From contig CALNCC010000180.1 of the NCBI GenBank assembly GCA_937875275.1, forward strand, positions 1 through 7,028: a DNA stretch of 7,028 nucleotides, read 5' to 3'. Positions 1 to 6,233 of this stretch are shown piece after piece. Within the stretch, counting starts at the first letter, position 1. Each line of letters opens with the position of its first letter. The notes under the pieces were generated by a model. The model was not told where the DNA came from and did not search any database. It saw nothing but the letters and a program-made list of their open reading frames with translations. The position numbers and the translations under genes are program-made. The DNA comes from an uncultured Dysgonomonas sp. (lineage in GTDB: Bacteria > Bacteroidota > Bacteroidia > Bacteroidales > Dysgonomonadaceae).

Positions 1-1
1 A

Positions 2-319
2 TTCCTTAATTTTCGCAACAATATTCTTATGTTATACAAAAATATGGATAACAAAGACTTTTGTCGGATATATAAAATACGCCGTTTCTTAGACTATCTC
101 GCCGCTGTAAAATATTTTTTAGAAGGAAAGCGGAAAAATGCCAAAGCAGTTTTTGACGCACATGCCGAATTTGACCACATACGAGAACGTTACAATGTAG
201 AACGGGATGCGAATCTCAATGAAACGACTGTAACCGAATTAAGCCAAATATATAATGGTAGTATATTGAAAAACTTTTATTTAAAAGGCTTAAAAAAATT
301 TACAAACCTCAATCTTTAA
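2..319 (+). CDS. Family 2 glycosyltransferase, C-terminal end (partial at 5' side)
   Basis: The reading frame is open from the left edge to TAA at 317-319, giving about 105 residues of a longer protein; the ATG at 29 is internal, because the residues before it (NFRNNILMLYKNM) fit the family and there is no stop upstream. The pattern R-NN-LMLYKN followed by a short basic stretch and LDYLAAVKYFLEGK then KAVFDAHAEF resembles the C-terminal membrane-associated region of Bacteroidetes GT2 enzymes, which transfer sugars from nucleotide sugars during cell-surface glycan assembly. The catalytic GT-A domain with its DxD motif lies outside the window, so donor and acceptor cannot be judged. The assignment rests on this C-terminal pattern alone. 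The next gene has its own promoter, so the two are probably separate transcription units. Confidence 0.7.
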   Translation, partial: FLNFRNNILMLYKNMDNKDFCRIYKIRRFLDYLAAVKYFLEGKRKNAKAVFDAHAEFDHIRERYNVERDANLNETTVTELSQIYNGSILKNFYLKGLKKFTNLNL

Positions 320-329
320 TCTAAAGATT
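311..329 (+). terminator. Inverted repeat at the end of the glycosyltransferase gene
   Basis: AATCTTTA at 311-318 and TAAAGATT at 322-329 form a perfect 8-pair stem with a 3-base loop. The stop codon at 317-319 lies within it. The following bases (TATTTTAG) are only weakly T-rich, and the stem is AT-rich, so this is at best a weak intrinsic terminator. Confidence 0.4.
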
Positions 330-352
330 TATTTTAGTCAGCATTTTTCTCG

Positions 353-360
353 TATATTTG
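353..360 (+). promoter_or_regulatory. Bacteroidetes -7 element for the DUF4294 gene
   Basis: TATATTTG matches the Bacteroidetes primary-sigma -7 consensus TAnnTTTG at every fixed position. It lies 33 bases before the ATG at 394, which implies a leader of roughly 25-28 bases. A -33 TTTG is not clear; T-rich sequence at 327-336 occupies the expected place. Confidence 0.55.
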
Positions 361-393
361 GCGTAGTCTTTATCTGAAATTGTAGAAGGAATC

Positions 394-1017
394 ATGAGGC
401 TCTCTATCTGTATATTCATTATTAGCTTTTTTTGTTTCCACTCGGAGTTGCGGGCTCAAGTGGGGGAAAAAGGGTATAAATATTCATATCTGATACAGGG
501 ACGAGATACGACGATAGTGATCGACCTGCCACCTGCATACGTGTTTGCACCAATAAAGCCGATCACGAATAGTAAAGATCGAATTGAGTTTAACAAACTG
601 GTACGTGATATACAAAAAACCTTGCCTTATGCTAAAATGGTAGCGTCATCCATCATAGAGACTTATCGGTTTATGGAAACCTTGCCCAACGAAAAATCGA
701 AGCAAAAGCATTTGGAAGCTGTGGAGAAAGAAATGATGAATACCTATAAGCCTCAGATGAAGAAAATGACTAAAAGTCAAGGTAAGATGTTGATAAAACT
801 GATCGACAGAGAGTGTAATACGTCATCTTACACCATCGTGAAAGCCCTGATGGGTAGCTTCAAAGCTACGATGTACAATACATTTGCAGGCATGTTTGGC
901 AATAGTCTGAAAACGAAATATGACCCGAACGGAAAAGATAAAGAGATAGAAAAGATAGTAACAATAATGGAGCACGGTAATTTTGATTACTACTATACTT
1001 TAACATATTCGTTTTGA
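394..1017 (+). CDS. DUF4294 family secreted protein
   Basis: A 207-residue protein with a signal peptide: MRLSICIFIISFFCF is hydrophobic, with a likely cut after A21 (LRA/Q). The mature part follows the DUF4294 plan: a short strand-like start with PPAYVFAP (about 46-53), a helical core with RDIQKTLPYAKM (71-82), METLPNEKSKQKHLEAVEKE (93-112), then LTKSQG-like MTKSQGKMLIKLIDREC (125-141), and YDPNGKDKEIEKIV (176-189). These blocks are typical of this Bacteroidetes-restricted family, whose biochemical role is unknown; export suggests a periplasmic or envelope role. AGAAGGA at 384-390 sits just before the ATG. Its 3' end overlaps the convergent symporter gene by 25 bases, leaving no room for a terminator between them. 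Family assignment is confident; function is not known. Confidence 0.85.
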   Translation: MRLSICIFIISFFCFHSELRAQVGEKGYKYSYLIQGRDTTIVIDLPPAYVFAPIKPITNSKDRIEFNKLVRDIQKTLPYAKMVASSIIETYRFMETLPNEKSKQKHLEAVEKEMMNTYKPQMKKMTKSQGKMLIKLIDRECNTSSYTIVKALMGSFKATMYNTFAGMFGNSLKTKYDPNGKDKEIEKIVTIMEHGNFDYYYTLTYSF

Positions 1018-2459
1018 GTCTGTTTATTTGATATAACCCACAGTCCCCCAAAAGTAAGCATTCCGTTAAGCAACAGAATTTCATACCCCACATTATATCC
1101 AATTTCCTGTCTCAATATAGCTTCTAAGGCATAGCACATAAGAGGAGCGGCAATACATATTATCGGCGAGAGCCTATCTTTGATGCTCCGTTTGGTAAAT
1201 AGTCCGAATGAGAATAGCCCAAGCAATGGTCCGTAGGTATATGATGCGGCCTTGTATATCGTGTCCAATATATTAGCCTGTTTTATATTATCCAACAAGA
1301 ATATGAATAACAGAAACGAGACACATACGGCGATATGTACAATATGTCTTATCCGTTGTGCCGATTGCTTATCCCTTTTCTCTATGTTCAATAGGTCGAC
1401 GCAGACGGTCGTAGTCAGTGATGTCAGTGCCGAGTCTGCATTTGAGAAAGACGCGGCTATTATCCCAATTGTAAAGCATATAAGTACCGGTAAACCTAAA
1501 TATTCGGTGGCGAGCATAGGTAATATCTCATCCGAATTTGAGGGTAGGGCAATCCCGTTCTTGTTGATGAATAGAAGTAGTAATATTCCCATCGAGAGCA
1601 TAATGAAATTTAGCGGAGTGAATGCTATCCCATAGCTTACCATATTCTTTTGGGCATCTTTCAGATTTCGGCAAGTCAGGTTTTTCTGCATCATATCCTG
1701 ATCTAAGCCTGTCATAACTATAACGATAAGCATTCCGCTGAAAAACTGCTTAAAGAAATTCTGTTTAGATATCCAATCATCGAAAACAAAAATACGGGAA
1801 TGCTCACTCGCTGCAATTGCGTTTATTGTGTCCGAGAAGTCATACCCCAACCCTGATGCTACACGATATATGATCATCACTGCTGCCACAACGACGCACA
1901 AGGTTTGTAGGGCATCGGTCCATAAAATGGCTTTGATTCCGCTGCGAAATGTATATAACCAAATGAGAAGGAGGATAATAGATACGGTTGCGTAGAAAGG
2001 AATATTCCATTGGTCAAATACCAATGTCTGCAAAATCATCACTACCAGATACAATTTGGACGCCGAACCCACTATTCGTGAAAGGATGAAAAATGAAGCT
2101 CCTGTTTTGTACGAATATTTACCGAAACGGTGATCGAGATAACTGTATATAGTTATTATCTTCAGCTTGTAGTATAGGGGAAGCAATACGTAGGCGACAA
2201 TAATGTATCCGGGAATAAAGCCCAGCACCATCTGCATATACGTCATGTCTAACGCGGCCACCATGCCGGGTACTGAGACGAATGTAACGCCCGAGATAGA
2301 AGCGCCTATCATCCCAATGGCGACTATATACCACGGCGATTCTCTGTTGCCAAGAAAGAATGCATCATTATTCGTGTGTTTCTTGCCCACAAAATGTGAG
2401 ATTGCTAACAATATAATGAAATAAATAACGATAATTACTAAGACGGATATACCTGTCAT
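993..2459 (-). CDS. Sodium:solute symporter (SSS/SLC5 family)
   Basis: A 488-residue polytopic inner-membrane protein of the usual length for the family, which couples Na+ entry to uptake of sugars, amino acids, vitamins or organic anions. Visible landmarks are the broken first core helix GASISGVTFVSVPG (52-65), a helix ending in AILWTDALQT (177-186), the loop DQDMMQKNLTCRNLKDAQKN (253-272), and the Na2-site helix with ASFSNADSALTSL (336-348), whose small and hydroxyl residues are typical sodium ligands. About 13 hydrophobic segments are present. The ATG at 2457-2459 is preceded on the minus strand by AAAAAGAA. The substrate cannot be read from the sequence. The gene is divergent from htrA and converges on the DUF4294 gene, so it is probably monocistronic. 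Confidence 0.92.
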   Translation of the reverse strand: MTGISVLVIIVIYFIILLAISHFVGKKHTNNDAFFLGNRESPWYIVAIGMIGASISGVTFVSVPGMVAALDMTYMQMVLGFIPGYIIVAYVLLPLYYKLKIITIYSYLDHRFGKYSYKTGASFFILSRIVGSASKLYLVVMILQTLVFDQWNIPFYATVSIILLLIWLYTFRSGIKAILWTDALQTLCVVVAAVMIIYRVASGLGYDFSDTINAIAASEHSRIFVFDDWISKQNFFKQFFSGMLIVIVMTGLDQDMMQKNLTCRNLKDAQKNMVSYGIAFTPLNFIMLSMGILLLLFINKNGIALPSNSDEILPMLATEYLGLPVLICFTIGIIAASFSNADSALTSLTTTVCVDLLNIEKRDKQSAQRIRHIVHIAVCVSFLLFIFLLDNIKQANILDTIYKAASYTYGPLLGLFSFGLFTKRSIKDRLSPIICIAAPLMCYALEAILRQEIGYNVGYEILLLNGMLTFGGLWVISNKQTQNEYVKV

Positions 2460-2480
2460 TTCACATTCTTTTTAGGGCGG

Positions 2481-2488
2481 TAAAGTTA
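2481..2488 (-). promoter_or_regulatory. Possible -7 element for the symporter gene
   Basis: Read on the minus strand the sequence is TAACTTTA, one mismatch (last base) from TAnnTTTG, 21 bases before the symporter ATG. No good TTTG is seen at the matching -33 distance, so this is a weak call. Confidence 0.25.
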
Positions 2489-2546
2489 ATATAAAAAGAC
2501 TAACAGGTGAATGTAAATCCAAAAAACTGACAAATTGTCCGGCTAT

Positions 2547-2595
2547 AGTGTTAAAATAGCAATAATGAAACTTTTTGGGGTTAAAAGTGTTAAAA
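2547..2595 (+). repeat. GTTAAAA direct repeats upstream of htrA
   Basis: AGTGTTAAAA occurs exactly at 2547-2556 and 2586-2595, 39 bases apart. The core GTTAAAA occurs three times: 2550-2556, 2580-2586 and 2589-2595, the last two with a 9-base period. They lie about 40 to 85 bases upstream of the proposed htrA -7 element, where an activator or stress regulator could bind. The rest of the 231-base gap (2460-2690) is AT-rich and holds only this and the promoter elements. The regulator is unknown. Confidence 0.4.
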
Positions 2596-2634
2596 AGTAA
2601 AGGGTAGAGTTTTTATTTGAACGTTTTTTGTTAT

Positions 2635-2642
2635 TAAATTTG
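2635..2642 (+). promoter_or_regulatory. Bacteroidetes -7 element for htrA
   Basis: TAAATTTG is a full match to TAnnTTTG, 49 bases before the htrA ATG. A TTTG at 2616-2619 could be the -33 element, but the gap of 15 bases is shorter than the usual 19 or so, which fits a promoter that depends on an activator. Confidence 0.5.
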
Positions 2643-2690
2643 AGTGGTAAACAATGTCAAAAACAATATAACTAAATAAAGAAAGTAATT

Positions 2691-4148
2691 ATGAAAAGAA
2701 CTCTTAAAACAATTCTGGTTTGTGCTTTGGTAGCAGTGGTCAGTGCGGCAGCTACATATGGTACATATAATTATTGCCTGGAGCAAAGCGGAGGCGGCTT
2801 GTATTCGGGCGTTTCCGATTATGCCAAAAAGTTTGATCAAAAGAATTTTCATCTTGCAAGCCTGACTGATGCCGGATATCCAGACTTTACGAAAGTGGCG
2901 GCACATGCCGTAAATGCAGTTGTGCAGGTAACATCTACCGTAACGGTTTCGACAAGGCCTCAAGTGCCGATGGATCTTTTCGATTTCTTCGATTTCGGAT
3001 ATGGCAATAGAGGAAACTCTGCACCTCAAGAGAGAACGCAACAGGGATTAGGATCGGGCGTAATAATATCGGCTGATGGCTATATTATTACCAATAATCA
3101 TGTTATAGACAAGGCAAATAAGATAGAAATCTTGTTGAATAACGGAGAGAAATATACAGCTAAGCTTATCGGTGCCGATTCGAATACAGATATTGCATTG
3201 CTGAAAGTTGAAGCCGAGAATTTGGAATACTTGTCGTTTGGAAATTCAGATGACCTCAAAGTCGGAGAATGGGTGCTGGCTATCGGTAATCCGATGGGAT
3301 TGACATCTACCGTAACAGCAGGTATAGTGAGTGCCAAAGGGCGTGGCGGAATATCTCGTGGAAACAAAAAGGCTATGATGGAGTCATTTATTCAGACCGA
3401 TGCTGCCATCAACTCCGGAAACAGCGGGGGAGCTCTTGTAAACGTAGATGGACAATTGATCGGAATCAATACTGCTATATATTCCCGTACCGGGGATTTT
3501 GCGGGATATGGTTTCGCCGTACCCATCACTATCGCCGCCAAAATTGTTGCCGACCTGAAAGAATTTGGGGCTGTGCAAAGAGCCTTGCTCGGCGTGTCTA
3601 TATTCAATTTGTCGGCAGCAAAAGGACTGACTCAGGAAACGATAGAACAGATTAAAGCTGATGATCCGGAATTTGACTTGGATGCTGCTAAAATAAAAGA
3701 TATAAAACTGAAGGATGGTGTGCTTGTCGGAGGCTTTAGCGAACAGAGCGCAGCTAAGCAAGCCGGATTGCAGAAATATGATGTTATAACTACCATCAAT
3801 GACGTAAAGGTGAAAAACAACAGTGAACTGATGCTTCAGATCAGCCAGTTCCGTCCGGGAGATAAGATCTCGGTTGTTGTAGATCGCTTCGGGTCGCAAA
3901 AGACATACGAGGTAACATTGAAAAATGATTCGGGTACAACATCTGTCGTGACGAAAGAAGACGGAGTGGCGAAGATCGGAGCGGCATTCAAAGAATTGTC
4001 AGAAGACAAGAGAAAAGAATACGGAATCAGTTACGGTGTCGAAGTTGACAAAGTGAGTACCGATGGTAAATTCTATGAAAAAGGTATCAGATCAGGTTTT
4101 ATTATTCTCGAAATTAATGGACGAAATATCTTCAGTAAAAGATGTTGA
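2691..4148 (+). CDS. htrA: HtrA/DegQ-type periplasmic serine protease, frameshifted in PDZ2
   Basis: An ATP-independent protease/chaperone that degrades or refolds damaged envelope proteins in the periplasm. Residues 5-22 form a signal peptide or membrane anchor. The trypsin-like domain (about 65-290) carries the full triad: H137 in ITNNHVID, D167 in NTDIALLK and S245 in GNSGGALV. PDZ1 spans about 297-410 (LLGVSIF, then GGFSEQSAAKQAGL and KYDVITTIN). PDZ2 begins near 440 and reaches GFIILEINGR (469-478), then runs out of frame into FSKRC and a stop at 4146-4148. The missing end continues in the +1 frame to 4254, so the intact gene would encode about 520 residues, a normal length for a two-PDZ member. 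As written, the last 42 or so residues of PDZ2 are lost while the protease domain is complete. The cause may be a real mutation, a sequencing error or, least likely, recoding. rpoD lies 196 bases downstream of the restored end. Confidence 0.93.
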   Translation: MKRTLKTILVCALVAVVSAAATYGTYNYCLEQSGGGLYSGVSDYAKKFDQKNFHLASLTDAGYPDFTKVAAHAVNAVVQVTSTVTVSTRPQVPMDLFDFFDFGYGNRGNSAPQERTQQGLGSGVIISADGYIITNNHVIDKANKIEILLNNGEKYTAKLIGADSNTDIALLKVEAENLEYLSFGNSDDLKVGEWVLAIGNPMGLTSTVTAGIVSAKGRGGISRGNKKAMMESFIQTDAAINSGNSGGALVNVDGQLIGINTAIYSRTGDFAGYGFAVPITIAAKIVADLKEFGAVQRALLGVSIFNLSAAKGLTQETIEQIKADDPEFDLDAAKIKDIKLKDGVLVGGFSEQSAAKQAGLQKYDVITTINDVKVKNNSELMLQISQFRPGDKISVVVDRFGSQKTYEVTLKNDSGTTSVVTKEDGVAKIGAAFKELSEDKRKEYGISYGVEVDKVSTDGKFYEKGIRSGFIILEINGRNIFSKRC

Positions 4149-4254
4149 AGATATTATACAACGAGTACGGGATGGAGATAAGGAGCTGATAATAAAAGGA
4201 CTCAACTCGAGTGGAAACAGACGTCTGTATGCCGTAGAATTGTTTGACGAATAA
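4126..4254 (+). pseudogene. Out-of-frame C-terminal end of HtrA PDZ2
   Basis: In the frame shifted by +1 relative to htrA, the codons from 4126 read ISSVKDVEDIIQRVRDG, then KELIIKGLNSSGNRRLYAVELFDE, ending at TAA 4252-4254. This is what should follow LEINGR in a PDZ domain: the helix with KDVEDII and the last strand. The tail has no stop codons and shows no decay, so the shift is recent or is a base-calling artefact. It is not a separate gene: the in-frame ATG at 4063 lies inside htrA and the residues before ISSV are nonsense. Confidence 0.8.
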
Positions 4255-4288
4255 TTAGGAAGCCTATAGTTCTTCGAAAATTGCATTA

Positions 4289-4332
4289 AATAACGTTTGG
4301 GCAGGAACTTAAAGTCGTGTCCAAGCGTTATT
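4289..4332 (+). other. Long hairpin between htrA and rpoD
   Basis: AATAACGTTTGG (4289-4300) pairs with CCAAGCGTTATT (4321-4332): 12 consecutive pairs, one a G-U wobble. Pairing can extend inward by G-U, C-G and A-U (4301-4303 with 4318-4320). The apex includes GGAACTTAAAGTC. The sequence after it (GTATATAATAG) has no T-run, so it is not a standard intrinsic terminator, though it may end htrA transcription or protect the htrA mRNA 3' end. It lies upstream of the proposed rpoD promoter. Confidence 0.55.
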
Positions 4333-4407
4333 GTATATAATAGACGAAGGTTTACATGTATATTTATAAACTAATAGGTAGTTGGTTATAATCTCGAAAA
4401 AAAGTTG

Positions 4408-4415
4408 TATATTCG
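4408..4415 (+). promoter_or_regulatory. Probable -7 element for rpoD
   Basis: TATATTCG matches TAnnTTTG except for one base (C for T). TTGG at 4382-4385 could be a poor -33 element, with a gap of 22 bases. Transcription would begin near 4420, about 30 bases before the ATG at 4451. Confidence 0.4.
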
Positions 4416-4450
4416 CATTCTTTTTTAGGGGTAAATTCAGAAAGGCAAAT

Positions 4451-5311
4451 ATGAGGCAGTTAAAAATCACAAAATCAATAACAAACAGGGAAAGTGCATC
4501 CCTGGATAAATATTTGCAGGAGATAGGACGCGAAGAGCTTATCACTGTGGAGGAAGAGGTTGAATTGGCTCAAGCTATTAAAAAGGGAGATAGAGCTGCA
4601 CTTGAAAAACTGACACGAGCAAATCTGAGATTTGTAGTGTCTGTTGCCAAACAATATCAAAACCAAGGGTTAAGTTTACCAGACTTAATCAATGAAGGTA
4701 ATCTGGGGCTTATCAAGGCCGCTGAGAAGTTTGATGAAACTCGTGGATTTAAATTTATCAGTTATGCTGTTTGGTGGATCAGACAATCTATTCTACAAGC
4801 ATTGGCAGAGCAATCACGTATTGTTCGCTTGCCGTTAAATCAGGTAGGTTCGTTAAATAAGATCAGCAAAGCTTTCTCTAAGTTTGAGCAAGAGCACGAA
4901 CGCAAACCATCGGCAGAGGAGCTTGCCGACGAACTGGATATTCCGGTAGATAAGATTTCCGATTCACTAAAAGTTTCGGGACGTCATATCTCAATGGATG
5001 CTCCGTTTGTGGAGGGAGAAGATAACAGTTTGCTCGATGTTTTAGTGAATGACGATGCTCCGGTAGCCGACAGAGTGTTGATTAACGAATCGTTGCAACA
5101 AGAGATCGATCGCGCATTATCTACTTTGACAGACCGAGAAAGCGAAATTATCAAAATGTTCTTTGGCATCGGTTATCAGGAAATGACTCTTGAGGAGATT
5201 GGCGATAAGTTCCAATTGACCCGTGAGCGTGTTCGCCAGATTAAAGAAAAAGCGATTAAACGTTTGAGACAAAATTCGCGCAGCAAATTATTGAAAGGTT
5301 ATTTAGGATAG
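4451..5311 (+). CDS. rpoD: Primary RNA polymerase sigma factor (Bacteroidetes RpoD, sigma-ABfr)
   Basis: The housekeeping sigma-70 subunit that directs RNA polymerase to TAnnTTTG promoters such as those in this window. Its 286 residues match the compact Bacteroidetes form, which lacks region 1.1. Region 1.2 covers about 16-48 (LDKYLQEIGREELIT). Region 2 (about 50-120) includes LRFVVSVAKQYQ, LPDLINEGNLGLIKA and the core promoter-melting stretch FKFISYAVWWIRQSI. Region 3 covers about 125-200. Region 4.2 (about 245-272) has the helix-turn-helix LEEIGDKFQLTRERVRQIK. The start is ATG 4451. A longer frame from TTG 4382 is rejected because that codon lies upstream of the promoter and the extra residues do not fit the family. 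Two hairpins close the gene. Confidence 0.97.
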   Translation: MRQLKITKSITNRESASLDKYLQEIGREELITVEEEVELAQAIKKGDRAALEKLTRANLRFVVSVAKQYQNQGLSLPDLINEGNLGLIKAAEKFDETRGFKFISYAVWWIRQSILQALAEQSRIVRLPLNQVGSLNKISKAFSKFEQEHERKPSAEELADELDIPVDKISDSLKVSGRHISMDAPFVEGEDNSLLDVLVNDDAPVADRVLINESLQQEIDRALSTLTDRESEIIKMFFGIGYQEMTLEEIGDKFQLTRERVRQIKEKAIKRLRQNSRSKLLKGYLG

Positions 5312-5318
5312 TATAAAA

Positions 5319-5350
5319 CTTAAGAAGTTCTGCTTAAGCTTCGTTTTTTT
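5319..5350 (+). terminator. First hairpin after rpoD
   Basis: CTTAAG (5319-5324) pairs with CTTAAG (5333-5338) across an 8-base loop, and seven T residues follow at 5344-5350 after a short CTTCG spacer. The stem is only 6 pairs and AT-rich, and the T-run is not directly attached, so it is likely a partial terminator acting with the next one. Confidence 0.45.
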
Positions 5351-5359
5351 GAAATATAG

Positions 5360-5400
5360 AATCTTCCTTGGGGTTAAACTTAAGGGAGATTTTTTGTTTT
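5360..5400 (+). terminator. Strong intrinsic terminator of rpoD
   Basis: AATCTTCCTT (5360-5369) pairs with AAGGGAGATT (5382-5391), giving 10 pairs with one G-U and a 12-base loop. T residues at 5390-5395 and then GTTTT follow directly. This is a clear Rho-independent terminator, and it separates rpoD from the lipoprotein gene. Confidence 0.85.
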
Positions 5401-5480
5401 ATAGATGATTAGATCAGAATAATAATGGTTTGTATGAACAAAATATCTTTCTTTGTAATAGATTGCAATGAGATAGAGTG

Positions 5481-5876
5481 ATGAGTAAGTGTAGATTGAG
5501 ATTCTTGAATATTATATTCTCAGGATGTTTATGCCTTGGGCTGATTACTTCCTGCAAGCCCTACGATAGCGACGAAGTGAACGCTAAGTTAATGCAAGGA
5601 ATATGGCTTCTGTCGAGCTGGCAAATGATGGATAAAGAAATGATAGATTCCCAAAGGAAGGACTCTACCACAATAAGTTTTTCCGGCGATCAATATACCC
5701 ACTATTCTGATATGACAGGAGAAAGCTCTCCTTTTCGGTACAAGATAAATGCTTTTACCCTTGATGTTCTCGATGGAGATAGCTTAGTCTTTACACAGAA
5801 TATAGTCGGTATATGGGCAGACTCTTTAGTGCTTGGCAATAAAGATAATAAGTGGATATATAAAAGACTTGAGTAG
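5481..5876 (+). CDS. Small lipocalin-like lipoprotein
   Basis: A 131-residue protein with a lipoprotein signal: basic N-terminus (MSKCRLR), hydrophobic stretch to 22, and lipobox LITSC with the lipidated cysteine at 25. KPYDSDE follows; acidic residues just after the cysteine resemble the Bacteroidetes surface-export signal, so it may face outward (inference). The mature part starts with a MQGIWLLSSWQM block and has alternating strands (STTISFSGDQYTHYS, FRYKINAFTLDVLDGDSLVF, NKWIYKRLE), as in the small lipocalin-like beta-barrel families common in Bacteroidales. Ligand and role are unknown. ATG 5481 is chosen over the GTG directly before it. A terminator isolates it from rpoD, so it needs its own promoter; TTTG at 5429-5432 with TTTCTTTG at 5448-5455 is a weak candidate. 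Confidence 0.8.
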   Translation: MSKCRLRFLNIIFSGCLCLGLITSCKPYDSDEVNAKLMQGIWLLSSWQMMDKEMIDSQRKDSTTISFSGDQYTHYSDMTGESSPFRYKINAFTLDVLDGDSLVFTQNIVGIWADSLVLGNKDNKWIYKRLE

Positions 5877-5880
5877 TCTT
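5864..5880. terminator. Small hairpin between convergent genes
   Basis: AAGACT (5864-5869) and AGTCTT (5875-5880) form a 6-pair stem with a 5-base loop over the lipoprotein stop codon. Only 9 bases separate this gene from the convergent DUF2185 gene. No T-run is present on either strand, so termination here is uncertain. Confidence 0.25.
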
Positions 5881-5885
5881 GCCCA

Positions 5886-6212
5886 TTAATACTCTGTTTG
5901 TACAAATTTGCCGGTTTCTTCATCCAGTTCCCACGCAGTTTCGTGAGGAGCTTTGAGATAGGGAATGATTCTCGGATCATAATTTGCGATGGTGTTCACA
6001 TCGAATATCCCCGAATTGCTTGGGTTGTCCATGTATTCCTGATCTTCTGTTCCCGCCGTAAAGCGCCATCCGCTATCCATACCTTCTTCGGTTGGTTCAC
6101 GATACATAAATCGCACCGGCTCTCCTTCCACCGTTATCTTATCAGTGGCTAAGCATGCTCCGTATGAGGAAGATACAAGTTTCTTTATATCTTGTTCTAT
6201 GTAGTCTTTCAT
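5886..6212 (-). CDS. DUF2185 (Imm33-like) domain protein
   Basis: A 108-residue cytoplasmic protein without signal peptide or membrane segment, acidic overall. It shows the DUF2185 pattern: LVSSSYGACLA (12-22), PVRFMYREP (32-40), DSGWRFTAGTEDQEYMDNP (46-64), SGIFDVNTIANYDP (67-80) and a final strand-rich end (APHETAWELDEETGKFV). The family overlaps immunity protein Imm33, found in polymorphic-toxin loci and as stand-alone copies; an immunity role is known for the group by gene context, not shown here, and no toxin gene is visible. It begins 21 bases after the upstream membrane-protein gene on the same strand, so they are probably co-transcribed. It converges with the lipoprotein gene. Confidence 0.82.
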   Translation of the reverse strand: MKDYIEQDIKKLVSSSYGACLATDKITVEGEPVRFMYREPTEEGMDSGWRFTAGTEDQEYMDNPSNSGIFDVNTIANYDPRIIPYLKAPHETAWELDEETGKFVQTEY

Positions 6213-6233
6213 AACAATGATCTTTTGTTGATT

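Noticed and set aside
1252..1635. Plus-strand open frame of 127 codons inside the symporter gene
   Set aside because: It lies antisense to a well-supported membrane protein, has no family resemblance and no promoter or ribosome site.
2634..3041. Minus-strand open frame of 135 codons overlapping the htrA start
   Set aside because: It is cysteine- and arginine-rich with no recognisable domain, and covers the htrA promoter and signal region on the opposite strand.
3384..3899. Minus-strand open frame of 171 codons inside htrA
   Set aside because: It is antisense to the protease and PDZ1 region; its composition reflects the complement of htrA codons, not a real protein.
4353..4360. Palindrome TACATGTA upstream of rpoD
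   Set aside because: An 8-base AT-rich palindrome is too short to support an operator without a second copy.
4382..4450. Upstream TTG start extending RpoD to 309 residues
   Set aside because: The TTG precedes the likely -7 element, and the family length is 286 residues from the ATG at 4451.
2575..5378. Shared 11-base TTGGGGTTAAA upstream of htrA (2575-2585) and in the rpoD terminator loop (5368-5378)
   Set aside because: Several 11-base matches are expected by chance in a window of this size, and the two contexts differ.
6213..6230. AACAA/TTGTT inverted repeat between the two minus-strand genes
   Set aside because: Five AT-rich pairs with an 8-base loop are too weak to call a terminator or regulatory hairpin.
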